Positions 1-12,945 of a stretch of 64,000 nucleotides of DNA are shown in pieces. A model generated the notes under the pieces. It saw only the letters and a program-made list of their open reading frames with translations. It had not been told where the DNA came from and did not search any database. The DNA is from Aphelocoma coerulescens. Lineage: Eukaryota > Chordata > Aves > Passeriformes > Corvidae. The stretch lies in assembly GCF_041296385.1 (NCBI RefSeq), contig NC_091016.1, forward strand, positions 13,493,497-13,557,496, written 5' to 3'. The first letter of the stretch is position 1. Every line of letters starts with the position of its first letter. The translations under genes and the position numbers were made by a program.

Positions 1-2366
1 TTATCACAGTTCTAAAGTGGGGAAAGATGAGGCTTAATTAACTACTCGTGGATATACAGCAAATGAGTAGCAGAGATGAGAACAGAAACCAGTTTTCCTG
101 GCTGCCAGTGGCACCTGAATCCTGGTGCCATCTCTATCAGGTACACACCACAGTGGGATAAGCAAGACAAAAGTACCAATGGGGCAAAGTTGAGACCACA
201 GACGGTCCCATGTCCAGCTGAAGTGTCTCTGGCTACACCTATTGCCTATGATCTGGCATTTAGTGAATGCAGTCTGGCATGAGGAACCTGCATGTTGTAC
301 GTGTGAGAGACCAGTTTGATTGTCATAATCCTAAAGTTTTCTTGTGGGAAAGAGTTACTTGGTGAGGTAACTCATCACCCACCTGGCTGCTGTTTGCTGC
401 TCCACCACTCCAGCTGTGCTAACCTGGGACTCCTGGCTTTGTCCAAGTCAGGAGAGACAGTGGTTTAGGATGCAGCCACGGTGATATACGCTCTATGCCA
501 TCCACTGAAGGTTCTTGCTTTCCAACCTCTGTCTCTTTTGTTCCAATGGCAGGAATGTTCATGCAGGCTCAGACAGGACCTGTGGCCACTGAGCCATGTG
601 CTGAGAGACTCCGCGTTCCAGAAAACTGAGCCACACGCCTGGAAGAAGAGGCTGTGCTAGGAGGTGCAGAGATGAGATAAGCCAGGCACTGATTCCTCAA
701 AGGCAGCATTTAGCTGTTGTTTTCCCAAAAGGCTGATGACGGAGAAGGATAACTTTAAAGTGTTCTGTTCTGAATAAACAGTGCCAAAGCAGAGAAAGGG
801 ATCTCTCTTTCACCCCTCTTGCTGACTTTGGGGCAGGAATATTCAAACTCTCTTTTTCCTCAGTGCCTACACAGCCTGGGTGCTGTGTCTTCCTTAGGCA
901 CCGCCAGCTGTCATAACAGCTCTGGAAGTCAAGGTGCTCGTGGCATCTCCACAGGCTCTCTGGAGGTTTATCCACCTGTTTGTCTTAGGTATTTTTTTTC
1001 CTATGGTTGTCATAGATGTTGTCTCAGCAAATGAGGAGAAGTCATTGCTACACAACTGAGATCACTTTCCTGTTTGGGTCAAAATGTAACCTTGAGCTTT
1101 CAGACTCATCTCCCTGTGGCTCTCTGAGCACTCTTGTGTGTGTCTGCAGCAATTTATCCAACTCCAGGAGGCAAGTCAAGTTAAAATGCCCAGAACAAGA
1201 TTTTTCTGGCTTTTAGTCATGACTTATTACGCTGCAGCAGTGAGGCTTTCAAGAGAAGAAGGTATTGCTACTCCAGGGTGAAATAACAGGGTTTAGCACA
1301 GCCAGCAGGTGTCTTGCTGCTCACAGCCTGGGCAATACTTGTTTTGCTGAGAGTGGAAGTAGGTACAGTTGTGGCATGAGGTGACTTTGATGGCAGAGAG
1401 AAACCTGTAAATAGGAATCATAGCTTTTGCTTCCAGCTGCAATCAGAAGACCTATTTAGCATTTGCTCAGCTTCCTACAGGACAATGTTATTTTTATCCT
1501 ACTAAAGCTTAAGGGTGAGCAAAAAGCTTTGAAAACTTGCTGTCTTAACTAGGTTGAGTCAAAGTGGTCATTGACCACTGGATGCTACATACAAATGCTT
1601 GCATGTACATGCATGTATCTTCCATTGAAGGTTCTCCAGTGTGACTTTATATTCAGGGCTTTCAGGTCAGATGGTGCTCAGAGATACTCAAGTGCTTGAA
1701 GAGAGCAGTGGAGACTCTGACTCAGTGTTCTGGTGACAGCCTGATCCATCACCCATCTCCTTCTCTTCCAGGAGAAATTTAAAAATAGATGTCATTGAAG
1801 TCCTTATTCATGAGAAACAACCTGAAGATGGGAGGGATGGAGAAGGGAGGGAGAGAGGGAGGGAGGAAGACAGCAGCCACCACCTGAAGGTGCTGTGGGT
1901 GGAGATGCTGCTGCAGCTCTCCTGCATCCCCTGCCACTGTGCAGATGCCAACAGCTGTAAGAGGAGCCCTGGATGTAGCTCAGGTTTTGCTGTCATCGCA
2001 GATTCCAGAAGCTATTCTGGAATGCCACCTGCTGGCATTTTTCCTATTAACTACCCTAGAGATGAACTGTTGCATGGTCGCATCCCAAGCCTGGAAGCAA
2101 AGAGAAAAACTTGACCTTTTCACACCTTTTCAGTGAATGTCCTTCTTGGTTTTTTGGAGAGAGGTTGCCCTGAGGCCTTGTGAAAAGTCCAGTTATGTAA
2201 GGGAGGGACTTGTTATGTGGGACCAGGAAAGGGGATGCCGATGCCAAAGGAAGCGATGAGAATGGATGTGGGTGAAGGAAACAAGGGAAAAAGCAAAACA
2301 AGTGAGAAAAAGGTCTGCAGGCACTAGTGAGGGATATACTGGAGGTCTTCCCTACCACGTCTCTGG
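1..2366. other. Left flank without recognisable gene
   Basis: No exon set, RNA gene or transposon is recognised here. The open frames are short (under about 100 codons), overlap on both strands and resemble no family I know. A purine-rich GGGA tract lies at 1836-1868. A splice-like segment (acceptor near 1436, donor near 1514) has stops in all three frames, so it is not coding. Confidence 0.6.
1836..1868. repeat. Purine-rich GGGA low-complexity tract
   Basis: A run made almost only of G and A with repeated GGGA/GGAG units. It is a simple low-complexity tract with no other visible role. Confidence 0.7.
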
Positions 2367-3044
2367 CTGTGTGTAAGAGACAGTCCGAAGATCCCTCATC
2401 TGCCTCACGATCATCGCCGAGAACAGAGACTGAGCACAGGAGTCCTGGCCCTGCTGAGGTGGGATGTCTGCCAAGTGTTGCCTACAGGTGTGCCCACTGG
2501 GAACTGGTACGCATTCCTGAGGAAAATTAGTGCAGGTAACAATGGACTGCGCCGTTCTTGCTGCCCAGGCGGGAAGGACTGCGCTGAAGCAGAAAGGAAT
2601 GACCTGTCCTGTACACCTGTCCTGCACACCGGTCTTGTACGTCTGTCCTGTACCTGTTTCCCAAAGCAACGGGCCCCTTAACAATGGCTGTAGATTTCCC
2701 AACCTCTTGGCCAGTTGCCCCTCGCTTCTGAAAAGGACTATAAAGGGACTTTCTGAAATAACCAAGTCTGAGATCTCCCCACGGAAAGAAGACGAATCTA
2801 TTGGCGGAAGACCACGAGGACTTCGTCTCATCTGTTGGTAGCTATTGCCCCCTCTCTCTTTCTTCCTCTCTACTTTGTGTTTCTTTCTCTCTCTCTCTTT
2901 CTCTCTTCTATTGCATTACTGTGTTGTGGGCACTTAATAAAGGTGCACTGTTTTGATTAAAACTGAAATCTGTTGTGTCCTTTTACACTCTGAGATCGAT
3001 AAACGAACCATCACGACCCCTGCTTGCATTAGCGGATCGTGACA
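2367..3044 (+). mobile_element. LTR-like unit, probable solo LTR of an avian endogenous retrovirus
   Basis: The stretch has the layout of a retroviral LTR. A TATAAA box lies at 2739-2744 and a pyrimidine-rich tract at about 2852-2911. An AATAAA at 2936-2941 comes about 195 bp after the TATA box, followed by a GT/T-rich segment as expected for R-U5. The unit closes with a CA dinucleotide at about 3044, and a TGTGTAAGAG start near 2367 would give TG...CA ends. No gag, pol or env coding is seen on either side, so a solo LTR is the best reading. The left border is approximate and I found no convincing target-site duplication. Short inverted 8-mers occur near both ends (2405-2412 and 3035-3042). 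The 159-codon frame on the other strand over this region is antisense to the unit and not a gene. The LTR layout is seen directly; the class of retrovirus is not determined. Confidence 0.5.
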
Positions 3045-6000
3045 CCATCAAGCACCAGTTTAGATGGCCCTTAAAAAGGAGCATTTAAGTCCATGATTTT
3101 TCTTTTTCCATCAAAGTTTCTATGGCACTGATTGAAAAAAAACAACCCACATCTTTTTAGTTTTTGGCTGCGGCACTTTAAATTGGAAAGGAAGAGGAGG
3201 CACAGCTTCTGGCTGCTTTGCCTTTTGGCACCAACACCAAAATCTGCAGTGCTGATGTTTATAATCCCTGACAGTCCCGACAGCCAGACCAAAGCAAAGA
3301 ACAAAGGCTCACAGTGATCAGTCACCCTCACTCACCCGGCAGGCAGAGCTCTGCATGCTGCTGCTGCATGCAGTGGGAATAAACCTCCCAGCTGCCATTC
3401 TCTTCATGGAGACTCTGTCCTGCTGCTCCTCCAGCTTCCTGGCTGTGACCTGCTGCAGCTTTGAGGTTCCAGTGAAAAAACCCCAACCAACTCCCAAAAC
3501 ACCCAGAGGGTCCCGACTCCTCTGAGCAGCCTCAGTGGGGACCTCCACCCAAACCTCTGCCCAGCAGCTTTATTTGAGCCCAGCCCTGGGCTGCCTCACA
3601 GGTGGGTTGGTCTCTGGTTTTGCTCTCTGGATGGGCCTTTGAGGGGATGTCTTGTAGCTTGTCTCCAGCCCCCTTCAATGATTGCACTCCCTGGTGACCC
3701 CTGGGCTTGGGTCACCCTTTGCTGTGTCTGGGGCTGTTGATGGAAGCTGCTACCAGCACCCAGCTCTGCTCAGGGACTGTGCTGTGGGTGAGAGCACAGC
3801 CTGTGCTGGGTCTCCTTTGTGGGACAGTGCTGCTCCCTGACATAGATAAATGCTACTGATACAATTCCATTTCTTGTCCCTCAGGTAACTATCTCCTCCA
3901 GGGTTTTTCCAACAGGTCCTCCTATTGCATGGTTGGGGTTTTTTTAAATATATATTTCTATAGTCCTCTTCTGTTCTCAAGATGGTCTCACAAATTTTCT
4001 TTTTGTAAGTGCTGTGAATGAAATGGTTTCTCTGAAACATCCCTGCAAACTGTGTTGGCTGATGGTGAAATCTTGCTGTCTGTGACTGCCATGAGTGAGT
4101 AGTTTTGAGCAACAACCTCAAATAAATCTTTGAGCCTTATCCAAGACAACAAGATCCCTAGATAATCTAGTTGGGAGGCCTTGGCTTAGCACTCATCCTT
4201 CTGGAATGGCCTGATCTCTTTTCCAAGCTTTTATTTTAAGAGACCAGTAAACTTCTGGGCATAACTCTGATTCTCACTGATGGTTGAGAGGACAAAAATG
4301 TAACTGAACAGGACTGTTCTGCTGCTGTGCATCCAATGGTCTGAGTAAACCATCCATACCTGTAGAGATCGTGCTGGCATCTCTGGATAGCCTCCTGCTC
4401 ATGGTCAGGTAGGAGAGGCTACTGGGACTTTGAGGGGTTTTGTTGGGTTTTGCATATTTGTTTCCTTTTATGTTGGGTGTAGAAGTTAATGTATAAAAGA
4501 TTTACCTGGCATGTGGAGTAGCCTTTGGAAGTGGAACTTCTGCAGTATGGTGTGAGCACAGTGTAATGGCTTTTAATATTTGGAGTTTTATGAAATGGTC
4601 ATGATGCCTCTTCCCCCAGTAAAGCTGAAATTCTCTTCTTTCAGACACTTTCACTTTCTTTGTATGGCATGTTGCAAAAAAACCCTTTCACTTCTGTGCC
4701 ATATCACCCAGGGCTCTCCTTTCAGGTGAACACCGCCAAGTGACAGATGTGTTCCTGCAGATCACTCACATGCCTTGAGAGCACATCTCTGGCTCAGCAG
4801 CTTTCTTGGATTGGGAAAGTGCTCTTTTCGTGGGGAGTAAAATAAGAGGAGATTTATAGCCTCCATTGATATAATGTGATCCAGCCATGACAGTCCTTTC
4901 ATCATAATGAATGATGGATCTAGTTGTTATTACTCTGTTTTAATACGGTAACAGGTAGTTTTGATCTACACTTGCCACAAAGGATGAATGTCTTAGGAAG
5001 GATAACATTGGAGTTGTTGTGGTTCAAACCCACTTAAGAAAAACTGCCCTGCATGTCAGGTGTAGACTGTTTTATGTTGGTGGAAAAAAGCCAAAACAAA
5101 ACCCCCAAACCTTTGCTGTTTGAGTTTGCTCTTTTCAGTGTGTATTTCCTAATTTTTGAAAGTGGTATTCCTCTGTTCTGCTTCTCACATTGTTGGTGAG
5201 TTCTGTGTGGAAGTATCTGTGGTCAGAGCAAGTCTTAGCAATTGGCACGAGCCCTGATTTTCCTTGATTCCCAGCAGGTAAGTTTTTCAAAGTGAGTCTT
5301 AGGTCTGCTGGTGTTTTAACATAGAAGCTCTGCAGGGCCAGGTGGCAGACTGGCAGATTATGTAGCCTATAAATAACCTCTTTTGCAGTAATAACCACTC
5401 AGAGTCTTTAAAAGAAAATACACTTGGTGAGAATGATCCTGTGTTTATCTGTAGGACCTGACTCTGTCACTTCTACAAACTTTCAAACAAAATGAGTCGT
5501 GATATGCCTCAACTTGTGTCTGAGCTTCTAAAGCTGATGAGAGAGGGGTGGGGACTGACTGGCCACTCATCTGTGTCTTGCATGGCCCACTTTGCGTGCC
5601 AGTAAGGTGCTTTAGTCAGTGTGACTGCCAAAGCCCTGTGCTGATGGCACTTTCACACATTTGGAAGCTGTAATGCAGGAGAAAAGGATGTTGTCCTATC
5701 ATCTGGAGAGCTGCTAGTTCAGCTGACTTCCCGGGCATGACAGCAAGCTCGCAGTGATGGCACTACTGAGGCTTTGTGGATTTTGACTGCAGACAAGCCT
5801 CAACAGAATAACCAGATCAAAACTGCTAGCACCATAAGTTTTGCTTAAAAATTAATTAGTAGGAAGGAGGAAAAGGCAGAAGGGCAGACGCTGCTTTGAT
5901 GATTGAATTGCAAAAAGTAGCATCATGATAACCCTGAAGGGTGTTTGGACTAAGACAACACAAGGTTTTGGTGTTCAGTGGAAAATATATTAGGAGGCAC

Positions 6001-6146
6001 CTCTCCAATGTGCACAGGGTTTGGACTCTTACTGACTTTTTTGGACACTTGTGGGAGTCCAGTGCTCATCAATCTGATGCTAACCATTTTCGAAAGAGGT
6101 GGCTGATCATGCTTCTGACCTTTCTGGGTGCTTCTGATGTTCTGAG
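3045..6146. other. Noncoding stretch, no gene recognised
   Basis: No repeat family, RNA gene or coding exon is recognised. A segment with an acceptor near 5138 and an excellent donor (CAG|GTAAGT) near 5277 has early stops in all three frames. It could only be a noncoding exon, or a chance pair. Confidence 0.55.
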
Positions 6147-6357
6147 GTTTAGATTAGATATTAGGAAACATTTCTTCACTGAAAACATTGTCCAGCCCTG
6201 GCATAGCCTGCCCAGAGAAGTGGTGGAGTGACCATCCCTGGATGTGTTTAAAAGATGTGTAGATGTGGCACTTAGAGACATGGTTTAGTGCTGGGTGAGC
6301 ATTGGGACTTGATGATCTTACAAGTCTTTTCCAGCCTAAACAATTTTATGATTCTAC
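6147..6357 (+). mobile_element. CR1 LINE 3' end fragment
   Basis: The stretch follows the CR1 3' terminal pattern in order: TTAGATATTAGGAAACATTT, TTCTTCACTGAAA, a block like 'GCCTGCCCAGAGAAGTGGTGG', 'CATCCCTGGA', a block around 'GACATGGTTTAGTG', 'TTGGACTTGATGATCTTA', and the end 'TTTTATGATTCTAC'. It is a 5'-truncated copy of the kind common in birds, and it carries no intact reverse transcriptase. The call rests on recognising the consensus by eye. Confidence 0.85.
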
Positions 6358-9071
6358 ATTGCCCAAGGAAAGTATTCCAGTCCCTCCAAAGAACAAGCCA
6401 AAGGACAAGATAAGGCATCTCAGGTCCAAAACACAGGTCAGCCCAAATCACCAGCTGCACTGGGAGTGCACTGGGGGTTGGTCCTCATCTGCATCTGCAG
6501 AAGCAGACAGGCCTCCAGTGGTGGGTGGCAGGGCCTGGGAACATTTGTGTGTTGAAAAAGGCTTCTGTGAGAAATTGCATTTTACCTCCTTGAGATGCAA
6601 AGCCCTTGTGTTCAGCTGGCTTTCCATGGACATACCTGGTCTCCAGCTTGAAGGAATAAAAACACCTAAATGCATGACTCTGGGGAGGCTGCAAAATGAG
6701 GATCTGGGTATATGGGTGTGCGTGCACACATCTTCAGTAACACGTCCATTTACTCTAGGCAAAAATTACAGTATTGTTTGCAGTTATGGCTTCCTTATGC
6801 TTCCTGCTAGAGCTCCCTTTTTTCTCTTCTGACTTCACCAAAATTCCCTCTTTGGCTGCAGCTTTCCCTTGTTGCTGCAATTTTCCATTGTTTCTTTCTT
6901 GCCTCTGGCTTAGTTTGTTTCTGCGAAGTTACAGTACAAGAGGTCTTGATGGTTTTGACTAAGTTTAGAAGGAAACTGATGTTTTGTCTTAAATTACTGA
7001 CAGAAATAATTTTTTCATTATTTGAACACTTTTGTGTTCTGAAAGGCAGCCTGGAAATTTTTCTGGAAGATGAACATGGAGTAAAGGATTGCCTTTTTGC
7101 CTTCAGGAAGTAGCCAAATTATTCTGTTGAGTTATAGGTCTGAAAATCCTTTTGCACATCCTTGTGGGAGAGGAGAAGGTAGACATTGGCAGAAACCAGC
7201 CTTTGGAAGTGGTATTTCCCCTGAGGGAAAGGGGATGGGAGCAATTGTGTGGAATAGTGAGAATGAGACAGGTGAGCAGATGGAGAAACAAGGATGAGGC
7301 ATGTGGGAAGGAGGGTGAATGAATCTTGTGTGGTAACATATAAACAAGAAAATCACTTGAAGGGACTGCTGTCTAAAATTTGCCACAGGACACAGACATT
7401 TTCAACCTCTGCATTTCTGTATGGCCAGCCAAAAACTGTGTGATTTGTTGCCAGGGTTGTTCCTTGCTCTGGTTCACAGGAAGTTAACAGCTTCCAAATT
7501 GTGCCAGGATCTCACGTGGTTAAGACCTGCCTGATGTGGAGGTTTTTAGCAGACATACCAATACTGATGTGAATGGAAACGCCTGGCTGAAGACAACAGA
7601 AAAACAGCAGTTGAAGAGTTAAAGGAGTGGCATGTATTAATTGCTGCAGAACCACCCCATGTGTTTCATGCAAATAAATAACCAGAGGACAAAATCCAAA
7701 CTGGAGCCTTAGAGATAAGGAGACAAGATGATGACCCACAGTACAGAAACTGTGAAATGCCCAGTTAAGGGTAACAAAAGGCTCAGTTTTGCCTGAAACT
7801 CTTGAAGGGTGAGACACAAAATCATTGTATGCACTGCTGAAGGGCATAAAAGATGCATACAGAAGTAAAGAAAAGCCCATCCCAGAGACGCAGTGGAGTG
7901 GTGGTGTTATCCCATGTGCTTCCTGCTGTACTTGGCTCATCCAGAGCAGATTGATGCATACAGTCCTGTGCACGTGAGTATGTTGATGGGAGAGTGGGAG
8001 TGGGTAGGACCAACTTACTGGAATCTTTTTAATAAAATATCACCTTCCATACCTCTAAGGTCTTGCAATGAGTTTTGTTCCACTGATTTCCCACAGTAAT
8101 GAGACTAAATGTTCTAGTTCTGCTAATAGTTCGTGTAGGAGGTGATATATATCCATATGATGGCATTTTATATAAACCACAGTTGCCTTTTAAAAATACC
8201 TAGATAATTAGATTGCAAAGTTGCTATGTTAAAGGAGTATTCCTACTAAACTGAGGCACTGCTGTGAATGGAAGTCGTCTGTTTAATCTTCATGCTGTCC
8301 TCTTGTAGGAAAGCTGCTGCCATCCAAATGTTCCTCATTTTCTAAATGCTCAGCTAGAGAGAGGCATTGAATGCTGCCAATTATAGGTGACACTACTGCA
8401 TTGAAGCATATAAAGTGCCACAAAAAAAGCACCACAAAGAAAATCAGGCCACCCGAGTTACCTCTCAGGCAGGCTTTCTGCATGAGAGGTTCTTGCTGAC
8501 CTGGATGCTGCAGCTATAAATGAAGGCAGCTCTCTGCTCCCACAGAAGTCAGAAAAACTTGTGCTCTGACCACCATCCAGGTGCCTTTTCTCCCTTCATA
8601 TCTGTCTCTATTCCTGGCCATGCTGGTGGCCATGTGGGCTCTGCAAAACAGCCACCTCTACCAAGTGAAGGCTTAGAGACAACTCCACTGCTGTCAGTGC
8701 TTGTTCCCTGGCTGGCTTTTGCTCTTTCTCATGGAATTGTGGGGAGAGAAACAATTAAATGCTTGTGAAGCATTCCAGGGTGATAGTGATGAGGTATCCA
8801 GGAAAGTAATATGTCTGTATTCTTAAAATCAGTAAGGATAGAGAAGTGACACACTGAGCAAACAGAGTGCTGAATGAATGCTCTTGGTTTTATCATTCCT
8901 TCAGTGGTGGAGGAGGACATGGGAGAGTCCTGTGAGCAGCAGTAATGCCATGGGATTGAATAAAATAACCTTTATGCAATGAAGAAGTTTATAAATTGAA
9001 GATACCCAGCCATATAAATGTGTCTTTGTTCATTGCTGCTCAACTCTGCTATTTTCCTCATCTCTTCACAG
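6358..9071. other. Noncoding stretch, no gene recognised
   Basis: Only short overlapping frames are present. I see no repeat family, RNA gene or convincing exon. Confidence 0.5.
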
Positions 9072-9101
9072 CCATCCTGTTTGAAGGAGTGGGTTGTGCA
9101 G
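9072..9101 (+). other. Candidate 30-nt exon upstream of the TspO-like gene
   Basis: A pyrimidine-rich acceptor (TTTTCCTCATCTCTTCACAG) directly precedes a 30-nt segment that ends in a strong donor (GTGCAG|GTGAGTTT). It would encode PSCLKEWVVQ in phase 0. Such pairs also arise by chance, and 30 nt without a stop is not informative. It is listed because it is in phase with the candidate at 10987-11061 and with the first certain coding exon at 15078. Confidence 0.18.
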
Positions 9102-10558
9102 GTGAGTTTCTGGTTCCTTGTGCCTTCCTGCTGCCATGCTCCTGATCTGATGCGGTGGATCCTGCCTGCCAGACACTGGACACGGCTGCAGGCAGACTCT
9201 TGGGCTGCCCTTGAAGAAGGCAAAGTTCCCAGTCCTTAACCAGTAAGTGAGAACATCTGGGAATGATATTTTTTATTACTTCTTAGAAGTTCAGTTTAGA
9301 GACAGAAGTGCATTGTCTTTGTCCCTCTTTCTCTCACAAGAGTTGGCAGGGGTTAGTCTGAGTTACTTAAATGCTTACAATAATGTCCTTAATCGAGAGT
9401 TCAATGAAAAGATTTGGAGATCAGTCAATGATTTTTAGCATGGCAGCTTAAAGTCTGCTTGAAAATACAAGGGTAGTGAGTTCCTTACTCTTCTTGCTCC
9501 CTCAAACCTAGGGATATTTCCCTGCTGCCAAAGGGTGGATCTGTTCTGTTCTCCAACAATAAAAAGCAGATGATTTTCCTTCTTAAAATACCCGAAGGGG
9601 ATTGCTAACACAGATCGTCTTCCCTGTGTGCCCATCCTAATGTGCACAGCCAAATCCCATCCCTTCTAGCAGCAAGGAAAGGCAAATCCCTGGCATTGAA
9701 GGCACCCAGATTAACCCACTGCAGGATTAGGATGCTTGAGCTGTTGTTAGAAGATTAGTATATTTGGTTGTCAACACTTGCTGAACTTGGCCTGAAAATG
9801 ATTTCCAACGAGGTCACTGACTCTTGGGTGCCAGTTTGACCAGCACACTGGGAAAGCCTGGAGTTAAAGCAAGTGGCTATAAGGGTTAAACTGGAGCACT
9901 GAGTGTGCAGAATATCTTTAGGATTTAACCCGTCATTGCTGCTGATGGGGACAAAAGGCTCTGGCAGACTGACTGGAGTTGCTGAGCTCCTGCCTTGCTG
10001 GGAAGGTGTTTCTGGGGCTTTGCTTTCTGGAGTTTCCTGCTGATGACAATGTGTGCTATTAGGTGGGTGAGCTGTCCACAGATGAACTTGTCTCAGTTCC
10101 TGCACAGTGCAAAATGAGTTTCTTTTGAGGACAGGACCTCCAGAGGGGCGCCTCTAGGTGGAAAGCAATTGGCTTCCTCTTTCTGTTCTGGAACTCAAAC
10201 TGTCTGTGCTCATAATGTCTTATTTCAGCTACTAGCTGGAGGATTCATGTTGAGGGGTTTTTTAAAACATACTTCCTCTTGTCAGCAGGGCATTAATACC
10301 AGCACAAAGTCTGCTCATGCTAGCTCATCACCTTGTAAATGCTTAAATGGCTTTCCAGTGCATGGGGGAGTGGCAGTGGAGCTGTGGTCCCAGTGCAACC
10401 AGTCCTGCTCTGGTGTGTGAGCTGGTGTCTGAGGTGCCTTGATGCTGGTGGAGCACATCATGGTGCTGCAGGGAGCATGCATGGGGAGCAATGGGCACAG
10501 TAGGTCTCTCCTTCTTGAAAAGCAGCTTTTTTCCTATTCGTTTTCTTCCTCTCTTAAA

Positions 10559-10602
10559 GCAAATGAGCAAATGAGGGCTCTAAAGCAAATGAGGGCTCTA
10601 AA
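10559..10602. repeat. 18-bp tandem duplication
   Basis: The unit GCAAATGAGGGCTCTAAA occurs twice in a row (10567-10584 and 10585-10602). A partial copy (GCAAATGA) lies just before it. Confidence 0.9.
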
Positions 10603-10986
10603 GAGTCTAAAGAGAGACCCTTTAAAGATTTTTGGTAATACAGGAGGAGCCTGTATTTTCCTCTGTTTATCAGTGGAAAACTGCCCTGATGGTAAAATAA
10701 CTTTTAGTCGGTAACTGTTTTTCTCTGTCATGAGCTAGTTGAATACAAACTTATATTTGGTTCAAAGCAGCTCATCTTGAAAAGCACCAACCACTGTCTG
10801 TGTCGTGGAATTGGTTCCAGTGATTTCATTCAGCAGCATATCTGGATTTCAAGACACATCCTCCTGTAAACATGGATTGTATCAGGCTTCTCTTTGTGCA
10901 TACAAGCATTAGCAGCCATTTCATGTCTGAAATTATATAACTGCATTTGCCACTCCTTTGACAATATAATTTTATTTCCTCAACAG

Positions 10987-11061
10987 GCCAGCAAAGAGAT
11001 TCAAACCCATGTTGAAGAAATAAAGCTACAAGTTCTTTCAGAGAAGATACACTGTAGAAAG
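10987..11061 (+). other. Candidate 75-nt coding exon (25 codons, phase 0-0)
   Basis: The acceptor is ATTTCCTCAACAG and the donor is AGAAAG|GTAGGG. The 25 codons between them are open and give a charged, coiled-coil-like peptide that starts ASKEIQTHVEEIKLQ. Both borders fall between codons. Exon 15078-15189 can be read in frame from its first base (AGT AAG ATG), so splicing to it would extend the TspO-like protein at its N-terminus. One open frame over 75 nt is expected fairly often by chance, and no family is recognised. Confidence 0.22.
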
Positions 11062-12133
11062 GTAGGGCCTTTCCATAAAAGGTTCCTTTGAGTTTGGTAT
11101 GTTAAAACTATAGCTGTCCTGAGCATTCCCACTTTTGGGAATGCTGTACAGCCTAGTGAAGCAAGAGACATTCAATTTTAATAACTTTATAAGCACTAAG
11201 TACATTGCTCTGTACTTTACCAACATACTTGAGGGGATTTTTGTAGAGCTGCATGATAAAATAATTTTGAATATTTTATCCAAGACCTGTGTTGTGATTT
11301 ATTCTGAAAAAAAAACCCTTCTGAAACCCAGAATGTGGGCTTTAAGGTTCTGCATGGATTACTGAGTGTGGCCAGAGGAGAAGGCCACCACTGGTTTGGC
11401 AATGTTTCCAGCTGTCTCACTGCAACAAGAGATGCATTATGGAATAACCAGCAAGAACATGGGACAGCAAGGGGTGTGTGGGGTGTGTGTGTTTTGGTTC
11501 TTCCACTTGTCCAATGTTTCCTGCATGCAGAACTTTCCCTAGGTTTAGATCAGCATGGACCTGGCTGACCAGCTGTGTCTGACAGGCACATGGATGATAA
11601 AGTGGCCTGTATTCAGTGAAGAATTTCAGGCCAGCCATTTGTCGGAGGGAAATGTAATGTCTGACATCATGCTGAGGTCATTTGGACTATCTGATGAATA
11701 AAGACATATATGTGCCTATACACACTAGATGTATAAGAGGGCCATAAATAAGATATGGTCCAGTGTGGAAAAGGTGCATTGTGGATTTTAATCTACTAGG
11801 AGGGGAGGAGGCCATACAGTGTTGGTCATGGTTATGCTGATATTTCAGCTCATGCTTGCTGCAACAAGTGCTTATAAACTTGTGACTTGAAGGTGGTTTC
11901 TAGGACATGGGCAGAGTCAGTGTATACATATCTGGGGGATTCACAGAGTGAAAATGGACAGAAAAATGCCAATGCCACCATGCTGCAAGCTCAGGCCTTT
12001 GTCTTCTTCAAGGAACATGCTATGCACAAGCAGCTCAAGCAGCTCTTGTTTTTGAGCCATGTGTAGAGCACAACATGTTATCTGGCTAATAAGAAATAAT
12101 CATACTTAAACCACTGGTTTCCACATCAGAATA

Positions 12134-12183
12134 CCTCCAAAGGGTGGACCTCAGGATGCCTTCAAAGGGTGGACCTCACACCC
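12134..12183. repeat. 25-bp imperfect tandem duplication
   Basis: Two adjacent 25-bp units share the core CAAAGGGTGGACCTCA (12134-12158 and 12159-12183). They differ at one internal base and at the last few positions. Confidence 0.8.
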
Positions 12184-12714
12184 ACACTGATAAATAGACA
12201 GCACAGTACTGGCTGGATGCCCTGCACTTCCCACGGCTGGCAAATCCATGTTCATGTAGGCTTTCCACCCCTATCTCAGTGGCCAAGGAAGCTCCAGCTG
12301 GGTTAATTCCCAGTCCCATGTTGTTTCCAATAAGTGAGGATAGGTGCTAGTTAATTCACTGCCTTTATATTTGATATGGGGCAGTTCCCAGCCAGACTGT
12401 TTGGTAAGCACTGTGGCTGCACAAGGTAAATAACATTTTGATGCTGAAGAATATTTTAACTGGCTATAAAAGTTTAAATTTTAGAGGAAACAAGCAGAAA
12501 TATAAAATGAAAGGAGTGGATGTGGTGAGACTGTGGTTTGGTAGCAGACAGATGCAGGCAGAGACTGATCAGCTTGCATGGCTTGCACTGCTTCTGTGGG
12601 ATGGACTTGCATTGTGGGGCAGGAGCCTTTCCTATATCAAAGAACAAAAATTTACACGTGAACCAATCTCCATCTGGGACTATAGGAAGATCTGTAGCTG
12701 CTTACAGGATCCAG

Positions 12715-12795
12715 ACTATGGATCTATGTTGTTAATGGTTACACTGGATTTTAGAGGTCTTTCCCAACCTAAACTTTTCTGTGGTTCTGTGTATT
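12715..12795 (+). mobile_element. CR1 LINE extreme 3' end fragment
   Basis: The terminal CR1 signature is present: a GGATTTTAGAGGTC-like block, 'TTTCCCAACCTAAAC', then a degenerate ATTCTATG-type end ('TTCTGTGGTTCTGTG'). Only about the last 80 bp are recognisable. Confidence 0.65.
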
Positions 12796-12802
12796 ACATC
12801 TG

Positions 12803-12945
12803 TGTGTTCATCCCTGGAAATGTTTAAGGCCAGGCTGGATGGGGCTTTGAGTAACCTGGTCTAGTGGAAGGTGTCCCTGCCCACAGCAGGGGGGTTATTG
12901 GAGCCACATGATCTTTCAGCTCCCTTCCAACTCAAATCACTTTTT
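12803..12945 (+). mobile_element. Second CR1 LINE 3' end fragment, directly downstream of the first
   Basis: The order 'CATCCCTGGAAATGTTTAAG', 'GGCCAGGCTGGATGGGG', 'AACCTGGTCTAGTGG', 'AGGTGTCCCTGCCCA', 'GATCTTTCAGCTCCCTTCC' matches another CR1 3' subtype. It begins within about ten bases of the end of the previous fragment and on the same strand. Two successive insertions, or a nested insertion, are both possible. Confidence 0.85.

Noticed and set aside
2352..2831. 159-codon open frame on the - strand
   Set aside because: It is antisense to the LTR-like unit and resembles no protein.
5139..5277. Segment between TTTTCAG and CAG|GTAAGT
   Set aside because: Stops in all three frames, so at most a noncoding exon. 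Nothing else supports it.
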